The notes under the pieces: model-generated | Told to the model about the DNA's origin: nothing | The model's database searches: none | What the model saw: the letters and a program-made list of their open reading frames with translations, nothing else | Source: an uncultured Paracoccaceae bacterium | GTDB lineage: Bacteria; Pseudomonadota; Alphaproteobacteria; Rhodobacterales; Rhodobacteraceae | Assembly: GCA_938005545.1 (NCBI GenBank) | Contig: CALKXV010000023.1 | Span: 1 to 64,000, forward strand | Direction of reading: 5' to 3' | DNA length: 64,000 nt | In this document: one piece after another, positions 49,482 to 58,431 of the stretch | How positions within the stretch are numbered: the first letter of the stretch is position 1 | Layout of the letters: each line of letters begins with the position of its first letter | Program-made: the position numbers and the translations under genes

Positions 49482-50531
49482 TTACTTGGTGATGCGATAT
49501 GTGGCCATGTCGGTGCCGACTGTTACGCCACCGCTAAAACCACCTTCACGCACCGCGCCGACGTAATCGGTTTTGCTCAACCCGCCTCCGTCGATCGGAT
49601 ACGGGACTTGGCGGGCTGCACCCATAGGCGGGATCAGGTGGGTTAGCATCAGGTGCCCGACGCCTGCGCGATCAGACAGGCTTCCCAGATCCGTGGCCGT
49701 GCTTTGCCGGAAGTAAATCGGGGGCGGAAATCCAGTTGAGCCGTCCGGGCCCATCACCGGGTGAATAACCGAATGCACCAGAATGTCGGCATTTTTGCTG
49801 AGGGTTTCAACCTGATCAGAAGTCGACGTCGCGCGCGGTGGTTTGCGTGCGTCATTTCCCGCATCCCCGCCGATCACGACACTACCGGCAGGCGTGTCGA
49901 CACGGTACGATGCGTGGCCAGGAACATGGGTGGATCGGACCGCTGAGACTGTTACGTCGTCCTTTTGCCAAACAACTTGCGGGTCATTCGTTGGATCAAA
50001 CGTCACGGCATTCATCAGATCGGCAGGCCCGCCTGCAAGTCGTTTTGGGTTTTCAACCAACCGCTGTGCCATTTCGCCGGAGGAGATCAGAGCGTCGCCA
50101 ATCGAACCGACAAAATTGGCGCAACTCAAGATGTGACCCGCCGGTGATTTCGCATCATTGCTGCAAACGACGTCCAGCTTGGGTCCGGCAGAATTAAAGT
50201 GCCAGCGCAATTGCGCCATGTCGATCAGGCCTTCGGAGTGATCGGAATGGATATGCGTAAAGAACACCGCATTTAAGCGGCCAACGGGAACGCGCGCTTT
50301 GGAAAGTTGCTGTGTGGTTCCGCGCCCTGCATCGAATTGCAACAACACATCGCTGCATCCGTTTTCTGTGTCACCGAACCGCACCAAAGTTCCGGCCCCC
50401 GCTTGTCCCATGAACACCGGCGGTCCACCTTGCGTTCCGGTCAGCGTGACCTCAAGGCATTGTTCGGCGAATGCCGGGGCCGCCATCGTGACAAGTGTCG
50501 TCGTCGCCAATGTTGCGAATAGCTTTTTCAT
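49482..50531 (-). CDS. secreted metallo-beta-lactamase-fold hydrolase
   Basis: A 349-residue exported protein with signal peptide MKKLFATLATTTLVTMAAPAFA. Metal motif THIHSDHSEG (HxHxDH), further ligand His in HVPGHASYRV, Asp in IGGDAG and His in THLIPP, the full zinc set of the MBL fold. Resembles the arylsulfatase/ribonuclease-Z-like group with GTGGP start (GTQGGPPVFMGQAGAGTLV). It acts outside the cytoplasm. Last gene of the GntR-led operon, so it may process the same compound before uptake. Confidence 0.88.
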   Translation of the reverse strand: MKKLFATLATTTLVTMAAPAFAEQCLEVTLTGTQGGPPVFMGQAGAGTLVRFGDTENGCSDVLLQFDAGRGTTQQLSKARVPVGRLNAVFFTHIHSDHSEGLIDMAQLRWHFNSAGPKLDVVCSNDAKSPAGHILSCANFVGSIGDALISSGEMAQRLVENPKRLAGGPADLMNAVTFDPTNDPQVVWQKDDVTVSAVRSTHVPGHASYRVDTPAGSVVIGGDAGNDARKPPRATSTSDQVETLSKNADILVHSVIHPVMGPDGSTGFPPPIYFRQSTATDLGSLSDRAGVGHLMLTHLIPPMGAARQVPYPIDGGGLSKTDYVGAVREGGFSGGVTVGTDMATYRITK

Positions 50532-50585
50532 GTCTCTCTCCCTGTCGGTTGTGACGCAACATTTTGCGCGACGCTCCGGTTAAAC

Positions 50586-51839
50586 TTAGCCTGTGTATTC
50601 AAGAATATAGAGGCCTGCGTTGTAGTCAGACACATATGCCAAACCGTCTTTCGATACCCAGATATCGCAGGACTGGATCACTTTGGTTCGGTTTGGACGG
50701 CGGTCCATCATCCGCGCGGGTTCTGGGGGAACAAAAGCGGCGACCTCTTTCGGTTGGTATTCGTTCGAGATGTCGTAAACCCTTACGCCCGCATTTTGTT
50801 GTGTGGCAAAGATCAACTGATCGCTGACCATGCTGTCGGGTCGGTTTTCGTGGATGTTGTGCGGGCCGAAATGTGCGCCCTTGTTGACGTAATTCGCTTC
50901 GCTGGGGATTGGTACGGTGGATATGCTGACTGGATTGGACGGTTCGCGGATGTCAAACAACCAGATGTGTTTGATGCCGTCGGCGCAATTGTCCAAGACA
51001 GCTTCGTCGGCGACGACCAAAAGATTGCGGTCGGGCAGGGGCAGTGCATTGTGCGTTCCGCCGCCAAAAGGCGGGGACCAATTTCGGTGCGTGATCAGCT
51101 CGGGTTTGGTCCGATCTTTGACATCCATAATGACAAGCCCGCCATCACGCCACGCACCATAGGCCGTGTCGCCATGAACGATGGCGTGGTGCAGACCGGC
51201 ACGCGCCTGATCTTCCGAAAGTTCCTCACCCGCAGCAGCGTTCATGCCCGGCAGCCAATACCGCCCTGCTTCTTTAGGGTGTGTCGCGTCGGCCATATCG
51301 ATGGTGACAAAGATGTAGTCGGTGAACCCATCAAGCAAAACCGAAGCATAGGCCCAGCGTCCGCCGACGTACCAAAGCCGGTGCACGCCGCCGCCTTCGA
51401 CATCCATAAAGCCGATTTTTCTGGGTTCTGCCGGGTTCGAGATATCGTAAACCGACATGCCCGCTGTCCAGTTTCGATCTTCCGATGTGGTGTCAGCCGT
51501 GCCGACTTTCTTTCCCAGTTTGCCTTTATAGTATTCTTCTTCGTTCTGGAATTCCTCTGCCGCGAACATATTCTTGGCGTTGATCACCAACAGCAGATCT
51601 TCGTGACTTTGCAGATGGATGTTCCATGTGTTGGGCGGGGCCGGAACATAGGCCACCGGTTTGGGATCACGTGGGTCGGTGCAATCTACAACGCTGAACC
51701 CGTCGGAAAACATATGCCCAATAAATGCATGGTTCTTGTTGACCATAACTTGGACGCCGTCTGGTCGCCCGCCCTGATCGGAGTAGCCGAGCAATTTCAT
51801 ATTATTCACGTAATCTGGCGTCGGCAGGTCTTGTGTCAT
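50586..51839 (-). CDS. LVIVD-repeat beta-propeller protein
   Basis: A 417-residue protein without a signal peptide. Repeated strand motifs FSVVDCTDPRDPKPVAYV, MSVYDISNPAEPRKIGFM, LVIMDVKDRTKPELI, IWLFDIREPSNPVSI and VRVYDISNEYQPKEVAAF are LVIVD repeats, giving a beta-propeller of about seven blades. In the middle: GLHHAIVHGDTAYGAWRDGG and HNALPLPDRNLLVVADE with His residues that could coordinate metal. Function of this type is unknown; similar proteins occur beside oxidative pathway genes. It is 24 bp downstream of the DctP-like gene and 54 bp upstream of the MBL gene. Confidence 0.85.
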   Translation of the reverse strand: MTQDLPTPDYVNNMKLLGYSDQGGRPDGVQVMVNKNHAFIGHMFSDGFSVVDCTDPRDPKPVAYVPAPPNTWNIHLQSHEDLLLVINAKNMFAAEEFQNEEEYYKGKLGKKVGTADTTSEDRNWTAGMSVYDISNPAEPRKIGFMDVEGGGVHRLWYVGGRWAYASVLLDGFTDYIFVTIDMADATHPKEAGRYWLPGMNAAAGEELSEDQARAGLHHAIVHGDTAYGAWRDGGLVIMDVKDRTKPELITHRNWSPPFGGGTHNALPLPDRNLLVVADEAVLDNCADGIKHIWLFDIREPSNPVSISTVPIPSEANYVNKGAHFGPHNIHENRPDSMVSDQLIFATQQNAGVRVYDISNEYQPKEVAAFVPPEPARMMDRRPNRTKVIQSCDIWVSKDGLAYVSDYNAGLYILEYTG

Positions 51840-51863
51840 TCTGGCATCTCCGATTGCTCTGCG

Positions 51864-52790
51864 TCAGGCTGCGCCGAGTTCTTTGTCAAACAGCGCGCGC
51901 AATTCCGGTGCGAATTGGCTTCTTGTTGTTTCCACTTCTTCGCGGGTTGCATCTGCAAAAGCCGACCGCGTGGCGTCATCGAGTTCGGTAATCTCGACGC
52001 CTTGGGCTCGAAGTTCGGCGCTGCAAATTGCATCGTCATCTTCGGCAAATTGACGCTGGGCTTTGGCTGCCCGATCAACGGCACGTTGAACCCCGGCACG
52101 AAGTTCGGGGTCAAGTGTGTTCAGGCGATTGGCGTTGAACAGAACCAAGGCCACGCCCAACAGGTGCCGCGTCATCAGGATATAACGGTGGGTTTCGTGA
52201 AGTTTAAAATTAAGGATATTCGTTAAAGGGTTTTCTTGGGCATCAACTGTTCCAATCCTGACCGCCTCGGGAAGATCGCGTACATCTATGGCGGCCGGAA
52301 CAAAACCTAAAGCAAGGAAGACACGTTTGTGATCTTCATTCGCCAAAGTGCGCAGTTTCTGTCCCGCGCAATCAGCAACAGTTTTGATCGGTGTCGCGCT
52401 TGAGATATGACGCAGCCCGTTGTCCCAATAGCCCAACACCTCGTAACCCGTGGCCGCCGCAACTTCTTGGCGCAACCGATCACCGAGTATGCCATCCAAC
52501 AGGGCGTAGGCGCGGCGGCGATCCGGAACGACGAAATGCTGATCAAAAAGCCCAAGTTCGGGCACACGTTTGGCCAGATAGCTGGACGAGAAATAGCACC
52601 CGTCTAATTCGCCACTTTCGGTCATCGACAGCAAGTCCGCCGCCTTGTGACCACGTGCAACAATATTTTCATCAAAGGAAAGCGTCACCGCACCGCCTGT
52701 TTCTTCGGCTATGGCGTCAACCAAGACACGACTGCCGCGGGTGTGGACAGATTTGTCGCCCTGATAACCGCCAAATTTGAATTCAATCAT
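51864..52790 (-). CDS. DctP-like TRAP substrate-binding protein without a signal peptide
   Basis: A 308-residue protein with the complete DctP fold from the first residues (MIEFKFGGYQGDKSVHTRGSRVLVDAIAEETGGAVTLSF), then AADLLSMTESGELDGCYFSSSYLAKRVPELGLFD, LRTLANEDHKRVFLALGFVPAAIDVRDLPEAVRIGTVDAQENPL (the Arg and ligand loop). Its ATG overlaps the stop of the upstream Gfo/Idh gene (52787-52790), so there is no room for a signal peptide. It should stay in the cytoplasm. No DctQ or DctM lies beside it: the neighbouring transporter is TTT-type. It might act as an intracellular ligand carrier or sensor, or represent domain recruitment. Confidence 0.85.
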   Translation of the reverse strand: MIEFKFGGYQGDKSVHTRGSRVLVDAIAEETGGAVTLSFDENIVARGHKAADLLSMTESGELDGCYFSSSYLAKRVPELGLFDQHFVVPDRRRAYALLDGILGDRLRQEVAAATGYEVLGYWDNGLRHISSATPIKTVADCAGQKLRTLANEDHKRVFLALGFVPAAIDVRDLPEAVRIGTVDAQENPLTNILNFKLHETHRYILMTRHLLGVALVLFNANRLNTLDPELRAGVQRAVDRAAKAQRQFAEDDDAICSAELRAQGVEITELDDATRSAFADATREEVETTRSQFAPELRALFDKELGAA

Positions 52791-53911
52791 GTGAGTTCAT
52801 CCATCAGTTCGCCCGGATCAGGTGGCAAGGAAACGGGTTGGCCACGCTTGGCCGAAAGATCCATTGCCATGGTCATCAAGAGATTGCGATGGCCGTCCGC
52901 TGCTGTTGCATGTGGCGTGTTGGCACCTGTGTAAAGCCGTTGGTACCAGGAATTTGTTTCCTCGCGCATTGGTCCCCAAAGCTGACCTGCATGCAAATCG
53001 CCCGGTGGATAGCTGGTCAGAAATTCCACATGGCGCGGGGGCGCTGTGTAGCCTTCTGGCGCATAACCGGCACCTTGCACGACGTTGGTGGCCATCACCA
53101 AATCACGGTGCGTGTCTTCGATGTCGATGACACCTTCTGACCCGACAATGCCAATTTCGATCCCGTACACTGCACCGGGCCAAACCTCAGGCAGGGCCCA
53201 GGAAATGTTCATCGAAAACACGGTGCCATCGTCCATTGTGAAAATACCAAGTGTCGAATCCTTGGTGCCCCACGCGCCCAACACTTTGTCGGTTGACTGT
53301 GCATAGACGCTAACAGGTTTCTTCCCCTCCATCAGCCATAGCGACATATCAAGGCTATGGGTGCCCGAGACGACCATAGGGGTCAACGTCGCCCGGTCTT
53401 GGGTGCGTTGAACGGTGGCAATGGGCACCATCTTGTTCATGAAGGCGCGGGTCACCACAGTGTGGACTTCGCCGATCTGGCCTGTGATCAGCCGTTCTTT
53501 CACAGCCAGAAACCGGCGACGGAAACGGTTGGTGTATCCAATGACGGCATCCAACCCGGCTTTTTCGATGGCCGATAGTATTTGTGCGGATTGTCTGGCG
53601 TCCGTTGCCAGCGGCTTTTCAATGAAAAGCGAATGGCCCATTTTGACGGCCAGCATCGTCGGATCGAAATGAAAGTTCTCATCGGTCGCAATGATGGTGG
53701 CAGTGACTTCCGGGCGACGCAGCAATTCGGTGTAATCGGTGGTGAAAAAGTCGGCCTGAATGTCGTCGGCAAGACTTTGGCCAATGTCGGACTTCAGATC
53801 GCACAGTCCGATCCAACCAATACCGGGATATGCCCGCGCGATTTCCGCCCGAATACGCCCAATTGTTCCACACCCCACGATGGCGAGACCGATTTCCTTA
53901 CGATCCTGCAT
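52787..53911 (-). CDS. Gfo/Idh/MocA-family oxidoreductase
   Basis: A 374-residue NAD(P)-dependent dehydrogenase. Nucleotide fold AIVGCGTIGRIRAEIARAYPGIGWIGLCD, the family signature EKPLATDARQ (catalytic Lys of EKP) and C-terminal sheet domain (GTHSLDMSLWLMEGKKPVSVYAQ, with the catalytic-site HxxD motif HSLD). Such enzymes oxidise or reduce sugars, inositols or related compounds. It overlaps tctA by 14 bp and the DctP-like gene by 4 bp. Substrate unknown; it is presumably one imported by the Tct system. Confidence 0.92.
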   Translation of the reverse strand: MQDRKEIGLAIVGCGTIGRIRAEIARAYPGIGWIGLCDLKSDIGQSLADDIQADFFTTDYTELLRRPEVTATIIATDENFHFDPTMLAVKMGHSLFIEKPLATDARQSAQILSAIEKAGLDAVIGYTNRFRRRFLAVKERLITGQIGEVHTVVTRAFMNKMVPIATVQRTQDRATLTPMVVSGTHSLDMSLWLMEGKKPVSVYAQSTDKVLGAWGTKDSTLGIFTMDDGTVFSMNISWALPEVWPGAVYGIEIGIVGSEGVIDIEDTHRDLVMATNVVQGAGYAPEGYTAPPRHVEFLTSYPPGDLHAGQLWGPMREETNSWYQRLYTGANTPHATAADGHRNLLMTMAMDLSAKRGQPVSLPPDPGELMDELT

Positions 53912-55403
53912 GGCTTACCCCCTGTTCTGTTTTTCTTGCACTTCTGGCCACCCGAAGCACGCCTTCGATGACCACGAAAAGAACGGCCAGCATCAAAAAA
54001 GTTCCGATCCATTGTGACAGAACGAACCCCAGAGATTTGTCCTCGAAGATCAACAGCGACCGGCGAAAATTCTCATCTGCAAGCGGGGCAAGAATGACAC
54101 CCAGCACGACCGGGGCCACCGGAAATTTGAAGACCGAGAACATCCAACCGACAACGCCGGCGGCGAACATAATCCAAACGTCGAAGATCGAAAGCTTCAC
54201 TGCATAGGCCCCGATTACGCAGACCGGCAGGATCAAGGGCATCAGAATACCTCGCGGCAGGCTGAAAAGTTTCACACAAGGCCCGATCAAGGCAAATGCG
54301 GCTATGTACATCAGGATATTTGCGACGATCAACGCCGCATAGATGAAGTAAATCAGGCCGGGATGATCCAACTCAATCGTAGGTCCGACGACCACATTCT
54401 TCAATGTCAGGGCGGCCAGCAAAGCCGCCGCCGCCGCGTTGCCCGGAATGCCAAGGGCCAAGGTCGGCAACATCGAACCGCCAATGTTGGCGTTGTTTGC
54501 CGTTTCAGCGCAGACCAATGCCTGATAACTGCCCTTGCCCCATTTTTCCCGCTCGTGCGGTTTCGCGCGTCTGCGCCCGATGTCATAGGCAAGGAAAGAT
54601 GCAACATTCGCGCCCGCGCCGGGGATCGCACCGATGAATGTTCCCAAAATGCCGGACCGTACGGCGGCAGGGGAATATTTGGCCAACAAACGCAAGGGCG
54701 GAAAGACGCGGCCCACTTTCGATGGGATCGTTGGCATATCTTTTGCAGGCAAGGTGCGCAGGATTTCGGCCAATCCGAACAATCCGATCAACACTGCAAC
54801 ATAGGAAATCCCATCAAACAGCGCGAAGGTTCCGAAGGTAAAACGCGGCACGGCGTGTATGGAATCAAGCCCCACGAAAGCCACCAGCATACCAAGCCAT
54901 CCTGCGATCCAGCCCTTTAGCGGCATCGATCCGGCCGCCATTGTGCCCGCAACCATAATACCGATGACAGCCAGCCAGAACATTTCCCACGACCTGAAAT
55001 TCAATGCGAAAGTAAGGATTAGCGGGATGAACAATACAAGCAGGATGATCCCAATTCCGCCGCCGATGAAGCTTGACGCAATCGCCATACCAAGCGCTTG
55101 GCCACCTTCGCCCTTTTGGGCCAGTTGATGCCCTTCGATCATCGTCGGCACTGCATCGGGCGTGCCGGGGATGTTGATCAGAACAGCCGAGATCGCGCCA
55201 CCGAACACACTGCCGGTATAAACACCCAGCATGAATGAAATCGCGACGTCTTGGTTCATGCCCGCCGACAAGCCAATCAAAAGCCCCATGGCCATCGTGG
55301 TCGACAGGCCGGGCAGGGCGCCCCAAATGATGCCCAGGCAAACGCCCGCAAAGGTCATCAACAGCAAAGACGGGGTCAATGCCAGAAGAAGACCGTCGAT
55401 CAT
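53898..55403 (-). CDS. tctA: tripartite tricarboxylate transporter large permease TctA
   Basis: A 501-residue inner-membrane protein with about twelve membrane segments. Family-specific sequences are GLSTTMAMGLLIGLSAGM, GSVFGGAISAVLINIPGTPDAVPTMIEGHQLAQKGEGGQAL and GTFIGAIPGAGANVASFLAYDIGRR. It forms the ion-coupled channel with TctB and takes substrate from TctC. The stop of tctB abuts its ATG (TAG|ATG). The symbol is generic for the family; tricarboxylate is not proven as the substrate. Confidence 0.95.
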   Translation of the reverse strand: MIDGLLLALTPSLLLMTFAGVCLGIIWGALPGLSTTMAMGLLIGLSAGMNQDVAISFMLGVYTGSVFGGAISAVLINIPGTPDAVPTMIEGHQLAQKGEGGQALGMAIASSFIGGGIGIILLVLFIPLILTFALNFRSWEMFWLAVIGIMVAGTMAAGSMPLKGWIAGWLGMLVAFVGLDSIHAVPRFTFGTFALFDGISYVAVLIGLFGLAEILRTLPAKDMPTIPSKVGRVFPPLRLLAKYSPAAVRSGILGTFIGAIPGAGANVASFLAYDIGRRRAKPHEREKWGKGSYQALVCAETANNANIGGSMLPTLALGIPGNAAAAALLAALTLKNVVVGPTIELDHPGLIYFIYAALIVANILMYIAAFALIGPCVKLFSLPRGILMPLILPVCVIGAYAVKLSIFDVWIMFAAGVVGWMFSVFKFPVAPVVLGVILAPLADENFRRSLLIFEDKSLGFVLSQWIGTFLMLAVLFVVIEGVLRVARSARKTEQGVSHAGS

Positions 55404-55970
55404 CTAAAAGCTCCCCGGCAGGGGGATGCGAAACACCAGTTGGAACACCAGTGACAAGATGAGCGTCCATGTGATCGATACGGCAGCCGTGATCCAAATC
55501 GGGCCGCGCCAGCTCAGATGAATGATTGAGGTGAGCGTGAGGATCGTTGCTGGTTCAAAGGCCGTGAGTTTCAGGTTTGTTCCAAAGACATTGAAATTCT
55601 GCTGAAACGCCAACAATTGGAGCGCGGCAATATAGATGGCGACCGCAATCGCCAACAACAACGAACGTAAATCCGTTGACGTGTCGCGGTCGTCGAAAAG
55701 CGGCAATTGAACACCGGCCTTGCGTCTGGTTAGGGCGGCAGCACCAAGACCCAATGCCATCAGCATCAAAGATGCTGCCACGATAAACGGCAAAAGCCCC
55801 GGCGCAGTATGAAGCGCGCCGGGCATCGGTAACCTGAAAGCGGCGACCATGACGGCAATCGAAATCGCGATCAGCAAGGCCGATGCAACAAGATCAAGCG
55901 TGGGCGATGCATAGCCAGACCCGGCCTCTTCACCCTCAAAGGTCACTTCAGGTTGTTTGGTATTTGACAT
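55404..55970 (-). CDS. tctB: tripartite tricarboxylate transporter small permease TctB
   Basis: A 188-residue protein with about four hydrophobic segments (DLVASALLIAISIAVMVAAF, GLLPFIVAASLMLMALGLGAAAL, LLLAIAVAIYIAALQLLAF, PIWITAAVSITWTLILSLVFQLVF), matching TctB length and topology. PGLLPFIV is a family feature. It is encoded between tctC and tctA, as usual. Confidence 0.9.
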   Translation of the reverse strand: MSNTKQPEVTFEGEEAGSGYASPTLDLVASALLIAISIAVMVAAFRLPMPGALHTAPGLLPFIVAASLMLMALGLGAAALTRRKAGVQLPLFDDRDTSTDLRSLLLAIAVAIYIAALQLLAFQQNFNVFGTNLKLTAFEPATILTLTSIIHLSWRGPIWITAAVSITWTLILSLVFQLVFRIPLPGSF

Positions 55971-55987
55971 GTACGTGTTCAGTAAGG

Positions 55988-56018
55988 TGCCAGAGCCCGC
56001 GCGAAACAGACTCTGGCA
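55988..56018 (-). promoter_or_regulatory. stem-loop between tctC and tctB
   Basis: TGCCAGAG (55988-55995) pairs perfectly with CTCTGGCA (56011-56018). It follows the binding-protein gene in the transcript and lacks a T-run, so partial attenuation or mRNA protection is likely, giving excess TctC. Confidence 0.6.
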
Positions 56019-56024
56019 ATTGCA

Positions 56025-57140
56025 TTAAGTGCCTGAATCAATCGGAGGCGCCACATAGCCTTCCGGCGGCCACCAACCGTCAAAATCAGCCGGGGCTGGT
56101 AAGCCCAAGTCCGCGGCAGTTTTCACTTCGGCCCCTATCTGATCTTGGAACTTGTTGAAGATGTCGGCTGTGATCGCTTCCATCAGCGCACCCTCGCGGT
56201 CCGCTTCCTCGCCGATCTTCACATCCGATATGAAGAACTTGGAGTTTAGCATTTCAAGGAACCCGTCAGAGTTTGCAGCCAGCACGAAGGCATCTGCGAT
56301 TTCCTGAAGCACCTCTGGCGGTAAATCCCGTTTGACCATAAAATTGTACGTCGCGCCAACCGGCAAACCTTTAGCCGCCGGGATTGCAGTGCCAAGCGTG
56401 GGCAACACAGTGCCATCGTCAAGCTTGATATCTTCGCCGGAGGTTTGCAGAAGGTTGCGCAATTCGCCCGCACGGATCAGGTCGATGTGCTCGTGCAAAC
56501 CGCCCCCTGCGATATCGGTTTCACCTTGCAGACCGGCAAGCGTTGCCGGTTTTCCGCCTTTGTAGGGAACGTATTTCAGTTCAACTTCCGCAGCATTGGC
56601 AATAATCAAAGCCAGCTCGTGCCAAACGCCGCCCGTCCCGGATGTCGAGATCGACACCGAACCTGGGTTCGCTTTAGCCGCGGCGATCACATCATCAATC
56701 GTCTGGAAGGGGCTGTCTTTGCGCACCGACCATGACGCCGAAGCAGCCCCAGCTTTGAACGGTAACCAATCTTTCCACGGCGTGAAATCGGCATGGCCCA
56801 TGACCCGAACAAAGCGATTGTAGTTCGCACCACCCAGCACAGTGTACCCATCCGACGGAGAGGCACCCACGAATTGCGTTGCAACGCCGCCGACGGCTCC
56901 GGGTTTGTTCAGAACGTTGATGGTCCAACCTTTGGCGGCTGCCATCTCCTCGGCGAGCTTGCGCATGATCGTATCCGTGCCGCCACCGGCTGAATACATC
57001 ACGACGATATTGATTGGCCGTTCAGGATAGGATTGAGCGAATGCCGCAGTTGGCATCGTGATCTGAAGTCCTGCAAATCCCGCAGCAGCGCCCCCTATAA
57101 AGCGTCTGCGGTTCGGTCCTTTTTCCTTTATGTCGGACAT
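56025..57140 (-). CDS. tctC: tripartite tricarboxylate transporter substrate-binding protein TctC
   Basis: A 371-residue periplasmic protein with a twin-arginine type signal (NRRRFIGGAAAGFAGLQITMPTAAFA), unusual for TctC proteins, which often use Sec signals. Mature part: YPERPINIVVMYSAGGGTDTIMRKLAEEM (family start with the GG.D motif) and ISTSGTGGVWHELALIIANAAEVELKYVPYKGG, the ligand-binding region. A Tat signal suggests the protein folds, perhaps with a ligand, before export. It binds an organic acid for TctAB. Upstream is the AhpD-like gene at 35 bp. Confidence 0.92.
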   Translation of the reverse strand: MSDIKEKGPNRRRFIGGAAAGFAGLQITMPTAAFAQSYPERPINIVVMYSAGGGTDTIMRKLAEEMAAAKGWTINVLNKPGAVGGVATQFVGASPSDGYTVLGGANYNRFVRVMGHADFTPWKDWLPFKAGAASASWSVRKDSPFQTIDDVIAAAKANPGSVSISTSGTGGVWHELALIIANAAEVELKYVPYKGGKPATLAGLQGETDIAGGGLHEHIDLIRAGELRNLLQTSGEDIKLDDGTVLPTLGTAIPAAKGLPVGATYNFMVKRDLPPEVLQEIADAFVLAANSDGFLEMLNSKFFISDVKIGEEADREGALMEAITADIFNKFQDQIGAEVKTAADLGLPAPADFDGWWPPEGYVAPPIDSGT

Positions 57141-57175
57141 GTTCTTCCTCCCAGGTTTTTCGATCTCTGTTGAGA

Positions 57176-57769
57176 TCAGCTTTGGCCCCAGCTTGTTTCC
57201 TCAGGCCCTTTGTAATTCTTGGAATTGGTGAAGGCGGTGACGCTGCCTTCGATGTCGGTTTCCATCAGCGCGTTCCAGCGATTGTTAAACCCGAAAAGCG
57301 CAATAACGGCCCCGATTTCAACGACTTGCTCGGGCGAAAAGTGACAACGAAGCTCGGCCATATCTTCGGCGCTGGCAAAGGACGGGCACTGCCCGCCGGT
57401 TACGGCCACGCGCAAGGCGGCACGTTCGGCATCCGAAAAGATCGGGTTGGTTTCAAACTCCCACAAGGCTTCCAGCTTGTCTTCGGGAACACCATTGTCG
57501 GCGCCGTTCTTGAACGTATGGGCCGAGCAATACTGGCACCCGTTCGCAAGGCTCGTGACATGGGCCACCATCCACCGCAAAGGCGCGTCAACGGTTCCGT
57601 CCGAGCGAACAACCGCGCGGATCAATCCCAGAACGGCTTTTGCAATTTCCGGACGATGCGACAGCGTCAACATGGAGTTCGCAACAAAGCCTGTGGCCGA
57701 GGCCAGCCACTCGATATCTGCCTTCGCATCTTCTGATGCGGTCAGGTCAACGGGTGGAATATGTGGCAT
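57176..57769 (-). CDS. carboxymuconolactone decarboxylase/AhpD-like protein
   Basis: A 197-residue helical protein starting at ATG 57769 (GGAGAGGCC). The active site CQYCSAHT fits the AhpD signature CxxCxxxH, found in alkylhydroperoxidase and carboxymuconolactone decarboxylase-like proteins: two Cys for disulfide chemistry and one His. The N-terminus (DIEWLASATGFVANSMLTLSHRP) matches the peroxidase-related subgroup. It may handle peroxides produced by the pathway or act as a decarboxylase; the Cys pair argues for peroxidase-like chemistry. In the GntR-led operon. Confidence 0.85.
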   Translation of the reverse strand: MPHIPPVDLTASEDAKADIEWLASATGFVANSMLTLSHRPEIAKAVLGLIRAVVRSDGTVDAPLRWMVAHVTSLANGCQYCSAHTFKNGADNGVPEDKLEALWEFETNPIFSDAERAALRVAVTGGQCPSFASAEDMAELRCHFSPEQVVEIGAVIALFGFNNRWNALMETDIEGSVTAFTNSKNYKGPEETSWGQS

Positions 57770-57792
57770 GGCCTCTCCAATCAGTTGGTGGC

Positions 57793-58428
57793 TTATGGCA
57801 TGGGTATGTCTGTGACGTACTTTGGCACGTTGTACCCACTTTGCACGGCGGGCCGTTCCGCAATGCGAAGATACCAATCGCGAACGTTTGGGAATTCGCT
57901 CAGATCAATTTGCTGCCAGTCAAAACGCGATGTCCAAGGCCATGTGGCCATATCGGTGATCGAATATTCGCCGCGCCCGCTTCCCGCCATATAGTCGCGC
58001 CCTTCAAGCCGGCGATCCAGAACGCCGTAAAGTCGCCGGGCTTCTTTCGAGTAACGTTCTTCGGCGTATTCCGACTTGCCCGGATTGTACTTCACGAAGT
58101 GATGAACCTGACCCAGCATCGGGCCAATACCGCCCATCTGCCACATCAGCCACTCGATGGCGGCCCAACGATCATCTTTGGGCAGAAACCGATCATATTT
58201 TTCGGCGAGATAGAGCATGATGGCACCGGTTTCCATCATCTGGACGCCGGTGTCGTGATCAACGATTGCCGGGATGCGGTTGTTGGGGGCGATCTTCAGA
58301 AAATCGGGCGCAAATTGCTCGTCCTTCGAAATATCGATGGCGTGCACATTGTATTCGACGCCAAGCTCTTCAAGCATGATTGAGACTTTGCGCCCGTTTG
58401 GGGTGGTCCAAGTATAGAGATCGATCAC
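57793..58428 (-). CDS. glutathione S-transferase (Nu-class/YghU-like)
   Basis: A 211-residue protein with thioredoxin-fold N-terminus (MIDLYTWTTPNGRKVSIMLEELGVEYNVHAIDIS, PNNRIPAIVDHDTG, METGAIMLYLAEKY) and helical C-terminal domain (GRDYMAGSGRGEYSITDMATWPW). WTTPNGRKVSIMLEE is the signature of the YfcG/YghU-type GSTs, which have disulfide-bond reductase activity toward organic hydroperoxides. First structural gene after the GntR regulator, 3 bp away. Confidence 0.92.
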   Translation of the reverse strand: MIDLYTWTTPNGRKVSIMLEELGVEYNVHAIDISKDEQFAPDFLKIAPNNRIPAIVDHDTGVQMMETGAIMLYLAEKYDRFLPKDDRWAAIEWLMWQMGGIGPMLGQVHHFVKYNPGKSEYAEERYSKEARRLYGVLDRRLEGRDYMAGSGRGEYSITDMATWPWTSRFDWQQIDLSEFPNVRDWYLRIAERPAVQSGYNVPKYVTDIPMP

Positions 58429-58431
58429 GTT

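Noticed and set aside
50754-52226. 490-residue open frame opposite the LVIVD and DctP-like genes
   Set aside because: Antisense of two well-supported genes; no family features or ribosome site.
57640-58383. 247-residue open frame opposite the AhpD-like and GST genes
   Set aside because: Covers two good minus-strand genes with clear motifs and has a low-complexity composition.
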